Part shown: positions 18,942-28,034 of the stretch, in pieces
Layout of the letters: the number at the start of each line of letters is the position of its first letter
How positions within the stretch are numbered: the first letter of the stretch is position 1
DNA from: Halioglobus japonicus
GTDB taxonomy: Bacteria > Pseudomonadota > Gammaproteobacteria > Pseudomonadales > Halieaceae
Assembly (NCBI GenBank): GCA_902705825.1
Contig: CACSIL010000051.1
Location: 215,674-279,673 of the forward strand
Length of the DNA: 64,000 nucleotides
Direction: 5' to 3'
Notes under the pieces: model-generated
What the model was told of the DNA's origin: nothing
The model's input: only the letters and a program-made list of their open reading frames with translations
Databases searched by the model: none
Made by a program: the position numbers and the translations under genes

Positions 18942-20960
18942 ATGCCAATAACACGCCGTAAGCTGCTGGGACTGATGTCCAGCAGTACCTTTTTCCTAAG
19001 TATTTCCCCCGGCGCCACGCTGGCGGCAGAATTGCCCGCTGGAGCAGTCCCGCTGAACTTCCCGCAGGGCGTTGCCTCTGCGGACCCACAGCCTGACGGT
19101 ATCATGCTGTGGACGCGGGCAGTGCCGAGAACCGGCGACGGAGCACCGGTCAACTTACTGGTGCAACTCAGTAAGGACGCTGACTTTTCCACGGTGCTGC
19201 TGCAGGCGCAACTGGGCACGAATGAGAAAAGCGATTATACGGTACGCAGTTACATCGACGGACTGACGCCAGACACACAGTACTACTACCGTTTTCTGGG
19301 GGGCAACACCTCGGAAGCAGCGTCTGTTTCACGTATCGGGCGCACCCGCACAGCGCCGCCGCCAGACCATACAGGCAAAGTGAACCTGGCTTTCGCCAGT
19401 TGCCAGAGTTATGAGCAGGCGTACTACGGCAGCTGGGCGCGCATGCTGGAGGATGACCGCGCCGCGGCCGAGGAAGATCGCATTCACTTTGTACTGCACC
19501 TGGGCGACTTTATCTACGAGCGCTGTTGGAAGGAGCGCCCCGACGGCGGCCCCAACTCGCGAACGGTGCCGCCATTTCCCAATGGTGTGGACACACCAGA
19601 AAATCGCTATGCCGTTTCTCTGGCCGATTACCGTCACCTCTACAAGACCTACCTCGGCGACCCTCACCTGCAGGAAGCACGGGCAAACTGGCCCTTCATT
19701 TGCACCTGGGACGACCACGAATTTGCCAATGACAACTACCAGAGCTATGTCACCTACGACGGCCCCGGTGTACTGGATGCCCAGCGCAAAACCGATGCCA
19801 ACCAGGCTTGGTTTGAGTATATCCCGGCCGTGCTGGACGAATTGCGAGCGCAGCCAGCCCACGACTTTCAGCCACAACCACCGGGAGGCGACGAGGCGAC
19901 CCGCAACCAGAGGGCAATGGACAGCTTGCGCATTTATCGCAAGTTAAGCTGGGGGAAAACACTGGACATCGTGCTCACCGATAACCGCAGTTACCGCAGC
20001 GGGCCCTGTCTGCCAGCTGGCTTCGCCGAAAGCCTGGGTATGCCTATGAATAGCGTGGAACTGGTCGCCATTGCCGATGCTGGCCGCGCCTATGCCAACG
20101 GCCAGCCGCCGGCCACCCTGCCGTATGGCGATGGCACCGTCGCCAATCCTGCCAAGGATCGCGCGCCCGGCAGCCTGCTGGGGACCGAACAGCGCGAGTG
20201 GTTCCTGGAAACGGTAAAAAACTCCGCCGCCCCCTGGAAGATATGGGCTAACGCACTGCCGCTAATGCCGATGCGCCTGGATCTGTCATCCCTGCCAATG
20301 ACCGGCTACGAAGACAGCATTTTCAGTATCGACAGCTGGTCGGGCTACCCCTACGAATTGGGCCTGCTGATGCAGGCCTTTGAACATGACAAGGTAACCG
20401 GCGTGGTGTCTCTCTCAGGCGACCACCATATGCACGGCGCGGGCTCCGTCGCCTATTCGACCACAGATGCCAACGCCAGACCGGTCACGGTGGACTTCGC
20501 CGTGGCGGGCATCAGCTCCTCACCTATTTTTGAGGACCTGCTTGCCGTTGCCAAAAACGACCACCCCGATTTCGGCCCCGTGGTGTACCGCGAGACGGAC
20601 CAAGGCGTGGAACCGGTGTGGAATATCTCTATGACAGCGGGAGTGCTGGCCGCCTACACCTACGCCGAGACCGGTATCAGCGCCCTCACCGACTGGCTTG
20701 GGCCCAACACAGCCAACCCCGGCCTGCGCTATGTAGACACCACCGTAAATGGCTACGGTCTGGCGACGATTGAGGCCGACAAGGTCGGTGTGCAATTGGT
20801 TTCCCTGCAGGACTGCCGCCAGGACTTCGTGAAGCCACCGGCAATTCGTCATATCGCCCGCTTCAGCGTACCCTACTGGCAAGCGGGAGAGGCACCAGAG
20901 CTGGAGGGGCCTGAATTTGAAGGAGGCGCGCCCTTCCCTTTCGAGCAGGAGACAGTGTAA
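18942..20960 (+). CDS. phoD: PhoD-type alkaline phosphatase/phosphodiesterase
   Basis: A 672-residue exported metallophosphatase. It starts with a Tat-type signal (ITRRKLLGLMSSSTFFLS), in keeping with PhoD enzymes that fold with their Fe/Ca cofactors in the cytoplasm. An N-terminal PhoD_N beta-sandwich (about 35-140, PDTQYYYRF) precedes the catalytic domain with ASCQSYEQAYYGSW, HLGDFIYE, TWDDHEFANDNYQ, LTDNRSYRSG and LSGDHHMHGAGS. These supply the metal-binding Asp, Asn and His residues. PhoD proteins release phosphate from mono- and diesters under phosphate limitation; no PHO box was recognised upstream. Confidence 0.92.
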   Translation: MPITRRKLLGLMSSSTFFLSISPGATLAAELPAGAVPLNFPQGVASADPQPDGIMLWTRAVPRTGDGAPVNLLVQLSKDADFSTVLLQAQLGTNEKSDYTVRSYIDGLTPDTQYYYRFLGGNTSEAASVSRIGRTRTAPPPDHTGKVNLAFASCQSYEQAYYGSWARMLEDDRAAAEEDRIHFVLHLGDFIYERCWKERPDGGPNSRTVPPFPNGVDTPENRYAVSLADYRHLYKTYLGDPHLQEARANWPFICTWDDHEFANDNYQSYVTYDGPGVLDAQRKTDANQAWFEYIPAVLDELRAQPAHDFQPQPPGGDEATRNQRAMDSLRIYRKLSWGKTLDIVLTDNRSYRSGPCLPAGFAESLGMPMNSVELVAIADAGRAYANGQPPATLPYGDGTVANPAKDRAPGSLLGTEQREWFLETVKNSAAPWKIWANALPLMPMRLDLSSLPMTGYEDSIFSIDSWSGYPYELGLLMQAFEHDKVTGVVSLSGDHHMHGAGSVAYSTTDANARPVTVDFAVAGISSSPIFEDLLAVAKNDHPDFGPVVYRETDQGVEPVWNISMTAGVLAAYTYAETGISALTDWLGPNTANPGLRYVDTTVNGYGLATIEADKVGVQLVSLQDCRQDFVKPPAIRHIARFSVPYWQAGEAPELEGPEFEGGAPFPFEQETV

Positions 20961-20987
20961 GCTGGGATATAAGCAGGTGAAAATACA

Positions 20988-21012
20988 GGAGCATGCCCCG
21001 CGGGCATGCTCC
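20988..21012. terminator. Perfect stem-loop after phoD
   Basis: GGAGCATGCCC and GGGCATGCTCC form an 11-base perfect stem with a CGC loop. Only a short T stretch (TTTT at about 21021) follows, so it is a weak intrinsic terminator or mRNA 3'-end stabiliser for phoD. Confidence 0.65.
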
Positions 21013-21075
21013 GATCAGGATTTTCACACCACTGTCATAATCACTAATTAAGATCACCCTGGATTCACCACAGAT

Positions 21076-21092
21076 CCGGGGAAAGTCCCCGG
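21076..21092. repeat. Short GC-rich hairpin (possible terminator remnant or operator)
   Basis: CCGGGGA and TCCCCGG pair around an AAG loop, between phoD and the 62-residue protein gene. It lacks a T run, so it could be a leader structure or protein-binding dyad for the downstream genes. Confidence 0.4.
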
Positions 21093-21132
21093 CACCACAC
21101 TAAAGGGACCAGTAAATGGATGGTAGAAAACA

Positions 21133-21321
21133 ATGAATACCCACAGAATTAATCCACAGGAGCTCTCCAGCAGGAAGCTCTGGCAATTGGCAGACACCCC
21201 CTACAGGGATGAAATCAGCTCTGATGAGTTATCCGACGTTATTGCCGAGCTTGCCAAGCGTTGTCACGACCTCAACAAACTGCAAGAGATTGACCAACTG
21301 AAGAACATGCAGCGCAACTAA
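21133..21321 (+). CDS. Small hypothetical protein (62 residues)
   Basis: A small, charged, mostly helical protein beginning MNTHRINPQELSSRK with a second helix EISSDELSDVIAELAKRCHD and a terminal LQEIDQLKNMQ helix. No signal peptide or membrane segment is seen and I do not recognise a family. It lies 25 bases upstream of the VWA-like gene on the same strand and may be the first gene of that operon. The ribosome binding site is poor (GTAGAAAACA), so the start is tentative. Confidence 0.55.
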   Translation: MNTHRINPQELSSRKLWQLADTPYRDEISSDELSDVIAELAKRCHDLNKLQEIDQLKNMQRN

Positions 21322-21346
21322 CGCGTTTCCTGCCCCGCTCTCACTC

Positions 21347-22033
21347 ATGGCCAAGGCTCCCGCCAAACGCTCCTCCCCCCAAGAAATCGCGCAGTTCCTG
21401 CAAAAGAGCCGGGCTATCTCGGAGTTTGTAGAAAAGCAGCCGCGATTAATGTTTGCTGTCGATGCCACAGCCAGCCGTCAACCCACCTGGGATCGTGCCA
21501 CACACCTGCAGCAGGAGATGTTTCTCGCCAGCGGCAAAGTCGCCTCATTGGCAGTGCAACTGTGCTATTTCCGCGGTTTCGGCGAGTTTCAAGCCAGCCG
21601 TTGGCTGACAGACAGTGCTGCACTGGCGCAACTCATGGGTCGGGTTCACTGTGAAGGTGGACACACGCAGATTGCCCGGTTGCTGAAGCATGCCCAGAGC
21701 GAGCACCGCAAAACCGCTGTGCGAGCGCTGGTATTCATCGGCGATGCCGTGGAAGAAAACCCTGATACACTCTGCGATCTCGCCGGACAGTGCGGCATAC
21801 TGCAGTTGCCGCTGTTCCTTTTCCAGGAAGGTGCCGATCGCTCGGTGGAACAGACTTTTCGCTCCATGGCCAAAATCAGTCGCGGCGCATACGCCCGATT
21901 CAACACCAGCAGCGCCGGGAAGTTGGCTGAACTGCTGGGCGCTGTGGCCAGTTTTGCCACAGGTGGTCACGCCGCACTTGAAAAACGTGGCGGCGACAGT
22001 GCTAAACTACTGCTCCAACAGCTCAAACCCTGA
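21347..22033 (+). CDS. VWA-like domain protein
   Basis: A 228-residue soluble protein with a von Willebrand factor A-like fold. The first strand carries LMFAVDATASRQPTWD; DATAS corresponds to the DxSxS metal-ion-dependent adhesion site, with Thr for the first Ser. Later strands VASLAVQLCYFRG, TAVRALVFIGDAVEEN (D for the third metal ligand) and LQLPLFLFQEG complete the alternating fold. VWA proteins often act with AAA+ ATPases or chaperones. The next gene, nine bases later, codes for a membrane J-domain protein, so the pair probably works together. The function is unknown; cytoplasmic location is inferred from the lack of a signal peptide. Confidence 0.8.
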   Translation: MAKAPAKRSSPQEIAQFLQKSRAISEFVEKQPRLMFAVDATASRQPTWDRATHLQQEMFLASGKVASLAVQLCYFRGFGEFQASRWLTDSAALAQLMGRVHCEGGHTQIARLLKHAQSEHRKTAVRALVFIGDAVEENPDTLCDLAGQCGILQLPLFLFQEGADRSVEQTFRSMAKISRGAYARFNTSSAGKLAELLGAVASFATGGHAALEKRGGDSAKLLLQQLKP

Positions 22034-22041
22034 GAGACAAC

Positions 22042-22755
22042 GTGCCCCGACTAATACTGCTGATCGCGGTAATTGCCGTTATTTATATTCTATTGCGCCG
22101 CGCGCGATCTCTGCCGCCCCACAAGCGCCGCGCCGAGTACATCAAACTCGGCCTGGGTATCGCTCTGGTCGGCACGATATTGCTTTTCGCCACCGGCAAA
22201 ATGAGCTGGGTCGGCGCAGCATTTACGGCTCTGCTGGTGGCAGCGCGCCAGGGGCTGCCACTCATTATTCGCCTGTTTCCGATGCTCGCCAGCCTGCGCC
22301 ACAAAAGCGCCGCCGGCAGTGGCCAGAATTCCACTGTAGAAACGGCCCTGCTGCGCATGCAGTTGGATCACGATACCGGCAATTTACAGGGCGAAGTACT
22401 CGGCGGTAGTTTTAAGGGCTGGCGACTCGCCGACATGGACAAGCAGCAACTCGAGCAGTTTTTCAGCTATTGCCAGGCGCAAGACAGCGACTCACTGCAA
22501 CTGCTGGACAGCTATCTGCAACAACGTTTCCCCGGTGAGGCAGGCTTTGGCGGGCAGCATCAGGGAACCCCTGGCGGCAACCATACGCTGGGACGCGCCG
22601 AGGCCTTTGCTGTACTGGGGCTGAGCGAAGACGCGAGCAGGGAGGAGATCACTGCTGCGCACCGCAAACTCATCCAGAAACTACACCCCGACCGCGGTGG
22701 CAATGACTACCTCGCCGCGCAAATCAACCAGGCTAAAGATCTGCTTCTGGGGTGA
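22042..22755 (+). CDS. Membrane-anchored J-domain protein
   Basis: A 237-residue protein with hydrophobic segments at about 3-18 and 34-70 and a C-terminal J domain (about 185-237): AEAFAVLGLSEDASREEI, the HPD tripeptide in KLHPDRGGNDYLA, and a final QINQAKDLLLG helix. The HPD stimulates Hsp70 ATPase, so this protein should recruit DnaK to the inner membrane. The J domain at the C-terminus with an RGG after HPD resembles Pam18/Tim14-like and DjlA-type co-chaperones, not DnaJ. The start is GTG, eight bases after the VWA-like gene. The central region (about 95-160) has no family I recognise. Confidence 0.84.
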   Translation: MPRLILLIAVIAVIYILLRRARSLPPHKRRAEYIKLGLGIALVGTILLFATGKMSWVGAAFTALLVAARQGLPLIIRLFPMLASLRHKSAAGSGQNSTVETALLRMQLDHDTGNLQGEVLGGSFKGWRLADMDKQQLEQFFSYCQAQDSDSLQLLDSYLQQRFPGEAGFGGQHQGTPGGNHTLGRAEAFAVLGLSEDASREEITAAHRKLIQKLHPDRGGNDYLAAQINQAKDLLLG

Positions 22756-22827
22756 CCCCGATACTGGATTCAAGGCGCCCAAATGCTTACACTTGGGCAC
22801 AAAATTTAGTGAGGATTCAGCACTGTC

Positions 22828-23124
22828 ATGACTGACGTTTTTGTCGTTCGCAACCAACTTGGACACTATTGGGGCAAAGCCAAAATCTGGGTCGACGGAT
22901 CTAGCCCCAAGGCGGTTTTACGCACCAAACACCAGGACGAGGCGCTCAACACATTGTTTGAGCTCAGCTCCCGCGATACCGAGCTGCGTGGCGAGGTCGT
23001 ACAGACTGAACTTAGTGAGCGCGGGGAGCCAGTCATCGAGCCCAGCCAGATACCACTACTGGACGAATCGGAGCCGGATGTCGCTGAGCCCGAAGAAGAA
23101 CAAGAGGCGCATTCTACGCCGTGA
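22828..23124 (+). CDS. Conserved hypothetical protein (98 residues)
   Basis: A 98-residue soluble acidic protein. The N-terminal part (TDVFVVRNQLGHYWGKAKIW) looks like a beta-hairpin domain; the second part has alternating charged residues (DEALNTLFELSSRDTELRGE), and the last 30 residues are a low-complexity acidic tail (DESEPDVAEPEEEQEA). No catalytic motif is seen and I cannot name a family. It lies between the J-domain gene and htpX on the same strand, with gaps of 72 and 51 bases. Confidence 0.65.
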   Translation: MTDVFVVRNQLGHYWGKAKIWVDGSSPKAVLRTKHQDEALNTLFELSSRDTELRGEVVQTELSERGEPVIEPSQIPLLDESEPDVAEPEEEQEAHSTP

Positions 23125-23175
23125 GGCCACAATGCGAGGCAGGCACTAAAACGCAATGAGGACGATGAGAAACCA

Positions 23176-24057
23176 ATGAGAATTCTTCTGTTTCTTGGCA
23201 CAAATATGGCGGTGCTGCTACTGGTGGGCATCCTGTTCAACCTGCTGGGGCTGCAGGGCGTGCTGGCCGAGAATGGCGTCGACCTGAATCTGGGGCCGCT
23301 GTTGCTAATGTGCGCCGCATTCGGATTTGGCGGCTCACTGATCTCGCTGTTCCTGTCCAAGTGGATGGCCAAACGCTCCACCGGCGCCTATGTCATCGAA
23401 CAACCACGCAATGCCCAGGAGCAGTGGTTGGTCACGACCGTAAAGGAATTAGCTGAAGAAGCGGGCATCGGCATGCCGGAGGTCGCTATTTTTCCATCGG
23501 AGGCATCCAATGCCTTTGCCACCGGCTGGAACCGCAATGCGGCGCTGGTTGCGGTAAGTGCCGGCCTGTTACAACGCTTTACGCCGGAAGAGGCGCGTGC
23601 GGTTATGGCGCATGAGATAGGGCATGTAGCCAACGGTGATATGGTAACGCTGACGCTGATACAGGGCGTGGTGAACACGTTTGTGCTGTTTCTCGCCCGT
23701 ATTATCGGCCACACCGTGGATCGCGTGATTTTCAAAAATGAACGCGGCTACGGCATCGGATACTACGTTGTCACCATCATCGCACAGCTGGTGCTGAGCT
23801 TTCTGGCCAGCGCCATCGTGTTCTGGTTCTCCCGCTGGCGGGAGTACAGGGCAGACCAGGCCGGTGCTACGCTGGCCAGCAAACCCGGTATGATTGCCGC
23901 ACTGCAAAGGCTGCAACTGGAACAGGGACAATCACAGGCAATGCCTGGTGAATTGAAAGCTTTCGGTATCAGCGAACCGTTGAAGCAGGGTTTTGCTCAG
24001 TTATTCAGTTCGCACCCTCCTCTGGATGATAGAATCAGGGCATTACAACAAACTTGA
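23176..24057 (+). CDS. htpX: Membrane zinc protease HtpX
   Basis: Inner-membrane M48 metalloprotease that works with FtsH in membrane protein quality control. The 293-residue length is typical. The zinc motif HEIGH (146-150) with the downstream EYRADQAGA glutamate forms the active site on the cytoplasmic side. Hydrophobic helices lie near 3-25, 40-62, 156-175 and 195-222. The proximity of a membrane J-protein gene upstream fits a shared envelope quality-control theme, although cotranscription is not shown. Confidence 0.96.
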   Translation: MRILLFLGTNMAVLLLVGILFNLLGLQGVLAENGVDLNLGPLLLMCAAFGFGGSLISLFLSKWMAKRSTGAYVIEQPRNAQEQWLVTTVKELAEEAGIGMPEVAIFPSEASNAFATGWNRNAALVAVSAGLLQRFTPEEARAVMAHEIGHVANGDMVTLTLIQGVVNTFVLFLARIIGHTVDRVIFKNERGYGIGYYVVTIIAQLVLSFLASAIVFWFSRWREYRADQAGATLASKPGMIAALQRLQLEQGQSQAMPGELKAFGISEPLKQGFAQLFSSHPPLDDRIRALQQT

Positions 24058-24102
24058 GCGTCTCGATTCGAACGATAAAAATTTGCCGCGGACGCTTGAA
24101 CA

Positions 24103-26256
24103 ATGAACAACACCACCGATAGCTCGCCCGCCAGCGCGCACCGCGCTTTAGATCAATTTCTGGTACTGCTGGCACTCACCGGGTTTACTATCACCGAACC
24201 TGTGTTGACGATTTTTGGCGTCAATCCAGAGATCTTCTATTTTTATAACATTGATACCACTGCACAAATTGTCCTGTATGCGCTTGTTGTCGCGCTGCTT
24301 CCAGCGTTGTGCTTATGGCTCTTGACGGTGATTGCTGCGGCGGCGAACAAGACAGCAGCCGCAGCGCTGTATCACTTGTTTGTGCTTGGCCTCGGCGCAT
24401 TGTGGGTAGTTCAACTGGGCAAATGGAGCCTGGGTATTGATCACACCTGGCTGCTCGCAGCCTTCGCTGCTGCAGGTGCCGGCGCATTCATACTGGCCTA
24501 TAGAAAATGGGCGTTTGTCAGCGCTTTACTGCGTATCGCTGCCATCGCACCGGTGATTGCTGTCGGTGTGTTTTTGAGCAGCTCCGATACTGCCAACGCC
24601 ATGCGTCATGTCGCCATCAGTATCCCTGCCACCACTACCGATAGAGAACTGCCCTCCGTCGTTTTCATCCTGCTCGACGAATTCCCATTGATGGCATTGA
24701 TGGACGATCAGGGCAATGTAGACGAAAGCCTATTTCCCAATCTGGCCGCGCTGGCCGGGCAGGCCACCTGGTACCGACACTACACGGCACTGTCTGACGT
24801 AACGCAGTTTTCTGTACCGTCTATCCTCACCGGAGACAAACCCAGGCGGCGCACGCCAAGTATGGCCGACTTCCCCAACAATCTGTTCAGCCTGCTGGCC
24901 CCGACACACCATATGACGGTGTTTGAGACGCTCACCAAGCTCTGTGGGTTTAAAGAATGTGGGACCAGCCCTCCTGGAGTAACCGTGGAGAAACCGGCAC
25001 CCAAAATGACCGCACTGCTGTCAAAATCGGCTGCGCTGTGGATGACTCGTGTTTCCCTATCGAAATACGCCGGCAATGCCATGGACGATTTCAAGGAAGA
25101 GACAAGAGTTAAAGTAAACGCACATGCCAAACCAGCCAAAAAGGTTACAGGTGCTCTGCCGCCGATTCTGGATCCCGTCAATCAAATAGGGCTTGCCAGA
25201 GCCGAACCAAAACGTCTTCTGGAGTACATAGAAACCTTCACTCCCGGCGATCATACAGCGCTGTATTACATACACCTGCAAATGCCGCATATTCCCTGGC
25301 GCTACTACGGCAACGGACAGATGTACGAGGCTCCAGCAGCCATGCAACCCATTACGCCTCAAAACGATGATGGTGGCGAATGGCTGTCAACACTGTACGA
25401 GTACCGCTTCTTTATGCAGGCTCAACACACGGATCGACTGGTCGGAAAAATCGTCGAGCGATTGCAGGAATTGGGTATGTGGGATGACTCACTTGTCGTG
25501 GTCACCGCAGATCACGGGCGCTCGTTCAAACCCAATACGCCAACCAGATGGTTGAGCCCGGAATCGATCGACACCATTGCCTATGTGCCACTGTTTATCA
25601 AAGCGCCCGCGCAAACGCACGGTGTGATAGATGACAGCAATATGATGGCTTACGACCTGCTGCCCACACTCGCCGACATACTGCAGATCGACATACCTTT
25701 CAAAGTCGGAGGGCTTGCGGCCGGGCATCCGGACATATCCCGGCGCGGCGATCAAAAAACGTTTTACCCGATCTTCATAAACAGGGGTACCTGGAAAGCC
25801 CCAACACTGCAAAAGCCGCAGCAATTCAGCGATACCGAGCACTTCCCCGAATACGCCTCACGCGGGATCAAAAGCCGGAAGAACAACAGCGACTCACTGC
25901 GACTGCTGAACGACCGGCTTGGCCTGAATCAGTTTCTGGGACGCGCCCCGGCAGAATTTGATGTTGCACGCGGCGGCCGCGCACATGTGGAGGAGCTGAA
26001 TAAACTGCAACGCCCCGCTCCCTCAGAGCCACCGCTGGGCGTGGTTATGGGCGAACTGGAATTTACACCTGCGGCGGGAAGCAAGGTGCTGATTGCTATC
26101 AACGAACGCTTTGTGACGGCATCGCCACTGGTCAGTTTCAAAGGGTCTGAGCAGACATTTTTCGCCATGTTGCCAAGCGGTGTGCTGGGCAGCGACAACG
26201 CAATCGACGTCTTCCTGGTTGAGGATATGCGCTTGTATCAACTGGAAGTTGAGTAA
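24103..26256 (+). CDS. Membrane sulfatase/alkaline-phosphatase-fold protein
   Basis: A 717-residue protein with about five N-terminal transmembrane helices (residues 17-165) and a large periplasmic domain of the alkaline phosphatase superfamily. The domain starts at LPSVVFILLDEFP (first metal Asp), has the nucleophile region DVTQFSVPSILTGDKP and the metal-binding VVTADHGRSF. This architecture is shared by lipoteichoic acid synthases, phosphoethanolamine/phosphoglycerol transferases and uncharacterised sulfatase-like proteins. The Thr/Ser in the nucleophile stretch would favour phosphoglycerol- or phosphoethanolamine-type transfer over arylsulfate hydrolysis, where Cys/Ser becomes formylglycine, but this is not decisive. 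It converges with the EthD-like gene. Confidence 0.83.
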   Translation: MNNTTDSSPASAHRALDQFLVLLALTGFTITEPVLTIFGVNPEIFYFYNIDTTAQIVLYALVVALLPALCLWLLTVIAAAANKTAAAALYHLFVLGLGALWVVQLGKWSLGIDHTWLLAAFAAAGAGAFILAYRKWAFVSALLRIAAIAPVIAVGVFLSSSDTANAMRHVAISIPATTTDRELPSVVFILLDEFPLMALMDDQGNVDESLFPNLAALAGQATWYRHYTALSDVTQFSVPSILTGDKPRRRTPSMADFPNNLFSLLAPTHHMTVFETLTKLCGFKECGTSPPGVTVEKPAPKMTALLSKSAALWMTRVSLSKYAGNAMDDFKEETRVKVNAHAKPAKKVTGALPPILDPVNQIGLARAEPKRLLEYIETFTPGDHTALYYIHLQMPHIPWRYYGNGQMYEAPAAMQPITPQNDDGGEWLSTLYEYRFFMQAQHTDRLVGKIVERLQELGMWDDSLVVVTADHGRSFKPNTPTRWLSPESIDTIAYVPLFIKAPAQTHGVIDDSNMMAYDLLPTLADILQIDIPFKVGGLAAGHPDISRRGDQKTFYPIFINRGTWKAPTLQKPQQFSDTEHFPEYASRGIKSRKNNSDSLRLLNDRLGLNQFLGRAPAEFDVARGGRAHVEELNKLQRPAPSEPPLGVVMGELEFTPAAGSKVLIAINERFVTASPLVSFKGSEQTFFAMLPSGVLGSDNAIDVFLVEDMRLYQLEVE

Positions 26257-26257
26257 G

Positions 26258-26277
26258 TCGGCGGGCTATCCCGCCGA
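26258..26277. terminator. Stem-loop between convergent genes
   Basis: TCGGCGGG and CCCGCCGA form a perfect 8-base stem with a CTAT loop directly after the sulfatase-like gene's stop. It lacks a strong T run, so termination from either side may be partial. Confidence 0.6.
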
Positions 26278-26298
26278 AGCTGAAAGCAACAACCCGTA

Positions 26299-27015
26299 CT
26301 ATTTTACCAGTGATTTGATCAGATACTCGCTCATCGGGATGACATCGATCTGTTCGAAATCAATAAAGCGTGTACAACTTTCCATCATCGCAGTCATGTT
26401 CTTCTTCAACAGCGCATCATCACCGCCGGTGTCATAGAACGCGTGATCTGACGTCATCGCCTCGGGTGGGAAATTTTCCTCCACGATAGCGTGGCAAGGC
26501 ACGACGTCGTCACTTAATCGCCGCACCACAAGGTTCTGGCGATAGCCAAAAGTAGACTGGGTATCAATGGCGATTTGCGAATGGCTGTCTTTCCACACAG
26601 CTAGCCAGTCCTGTGGATCCATGCTCGCAGGCGGCGACATAAACACCACATGGCACATACCGTAAACGCGTTCACCGGGCTTTGAAGGGTGCCGTTCCTG
26701 ATTCACCAGAGGCTCGGCCTCGGCCACCAGATAGGCGCACTTGCGTTGCACATACTCATCAATCAGCGGCTCCCAGCGCATTGCTGCACCGGCAAAATCC
26801 ACCCATAGCGAGAGCATCGCGTCCGGCACCGGGGCATGGCTTTCCATGCGCCGTGCCGCAGCGGGTGCCACTGCACTGTCGGCAACGCACAGGCGCACAC
26901 TGTGTATACCGCCAAGCTGGCTCAACTGTGGCGCCAACTGTTGCAGCAGCACATCGCGAAATTCATCCCCATCCTGCGAGGCGGATTTCCACAACGGATA
27001 CAGCAGCTTTTCCAT
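26299..27015 (-). CDS. EthD-like dimeric alpha/beta-barrel protein
   Basis: A 238-residue protein that reads as two tandem ferredoxin-like barrel halves. The first (MEKLLYPLWKSASQDGDEF with HSVRLCVAD) and the second (GMCHVVFMSPPASMDPQDWL, WKDSHSQIAID, TFGYRQNLVVRRL) both resemble EthD domains. Members have been tied to ether, steroid and polyketide catabolism without a clear reaction. It follows an SDR gene by 21 bases on the same strand, so the two probably share an operon. Its position near the steroid-isomerase cluster makes a catabolic role plausible; this is inference only. Confidence 0.72.
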   Translation of the reverse strand: MEKLLYPLWKSASQDGDEFRDVLLQQLAPQLSQLGGIHSVRLCVADSAVAPAAARRMESHAPVPDAMLSLWVDFAGAAMRWEPLIDEYVQRKCAYLVAEAEPLVNQERHPSKPGERVYGMCHVVFMSPPASMDPQDWLAVWKDSHSQIAIDTQSTFGYRQNLVVRRLSDDVVPCHAIVEENFPPEAMTSDHAFYDTGGDDALLKKNMTAMMESCTRFIDFEQIDVIPMSEYLIKSLVK

Positions 27016-27036
27016 AATGCACTCCCCGCGTGTTAG

Positions 27037-27807
27037 CTACACGCCCAGTGGTGGTGTGATGGTAGAGGCGTTGTCGATCAGCATCTCGGCGCCGTTAACG
27101 AAACGTGACTCATCGGACGCCAAATACAATACCAGATTGGCAATATCCTCCGGTTCACACATGTTGCCGAATTTGCCTATCTCATCGATGTCTTCCTGCG
27201 TCGCCGTTTCCTTACCGGTGGCAACCTTCACTACCATAGGCGTCTTCACCCCGTCCGGGTGTATTGAGTTGCAGCGTATGCCGTTTTTCTGCTCCTTGCA
27301 GTACATCGCAATATTCTTGGTAAGCGCGCGCACTGCACCTTTACTGGCTGTGTAAGCTGCGACAAACGACTGCCCGTGAATCGCCGCCACTGAGGACATG
27401 TTGATAATAGAGCCACCACCCGATGCTGCCATCGCGGGAATAGCGTGCTTACACCCCAGAAATACGCCGTCGCTATTGACCGAATTCACCAGTCGCCAGG
27501 ACTCCAGTGTGGTGTCAACAATGGTTCCCAACGCAATGATGCCTGCGTTATTCACCAGAATATCGAGCTTGCCGAACTGTTTGATGATATCGGCGATCAC
27601 CGTCTTCCAGTTCTCCTCATCGGCTACGTTGAGGCGCATAAACACGGCGTTATCTGCAATGGAGGCAACGGTTGCTTCGCCCTCCTCCACATTCAGATCC
27701 GCCACGACCACGGTGGCTCCTTCAGCAGCCAGCAATTGTGCATCGGCCCGACCCATGCCACTGGCACCGCCTGTTACAAGGGCGACTTTGCCCGCTACTC
27801 TACCCAT
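27037..27807 (-). CDS. SDR-family NAD(P)-dependent oxidoreductase
   Basis: A 256-residue classical short-chain dehydrogenase. The cofactor motif is TGGASGMGRA, an acidic residue follows beta-2 in VVVADLN (NAD preference), NNAG is present in ILVNNAGII, and the catalytic Ser, Tyr and Lys lie in IINMSSVAA and YTASKGA. It is of the hydroxysteroid/cyclohexanol dehydrogenase type, so the substrate may be a cyclic alcohol. The frame is open for 29 more residues upstream, but the ATG at 27807, preceded by TAGG, fits the family start. The EthD-like gene follows. Confidence 0.9.
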   Translation of the reverse strand: MGRVAGKVALVTGGASGMGRADAQLLAAEGATVVVADLNVEEGEATVASIADNAVFMRLNVADEENWKTVIADIIKQFGKLDILVNNAGIIALGTIVDTTLESWRLVNSVNSDGVFLGCKHAIPAMAASGGGSIINMSSVAAIHGQSFVAAYTASKGAVRALTKNIAMYCKEQKNGIRCNSIHPDGVKTPMVVKVATGKETATQEDIDEIGKFGNMCEPEDIANLVLYLASDESRFVNGAEMLIDNASTITPPLGV

Positions 27808-28034
27808 AGAACCTACTCTCTTTACGAAATGCCAAGAAAACCGCCGCCTCTTGCTTACCTTGCCAGAGTGCAGCGCATATAAAACCGAGTGCAAGTTAAT
27901 CAGATGCTTCCGGCCAGCTCAAACAACACGCCGCTAAACACGTAATAGGGCTATCCAATTGAACCACGTTGAGCCTTGGCCAGCAGGGTAGTATTCTTAG
28001 GCGGATACTCAGCGATCTCCCGAGGAGAACAATA

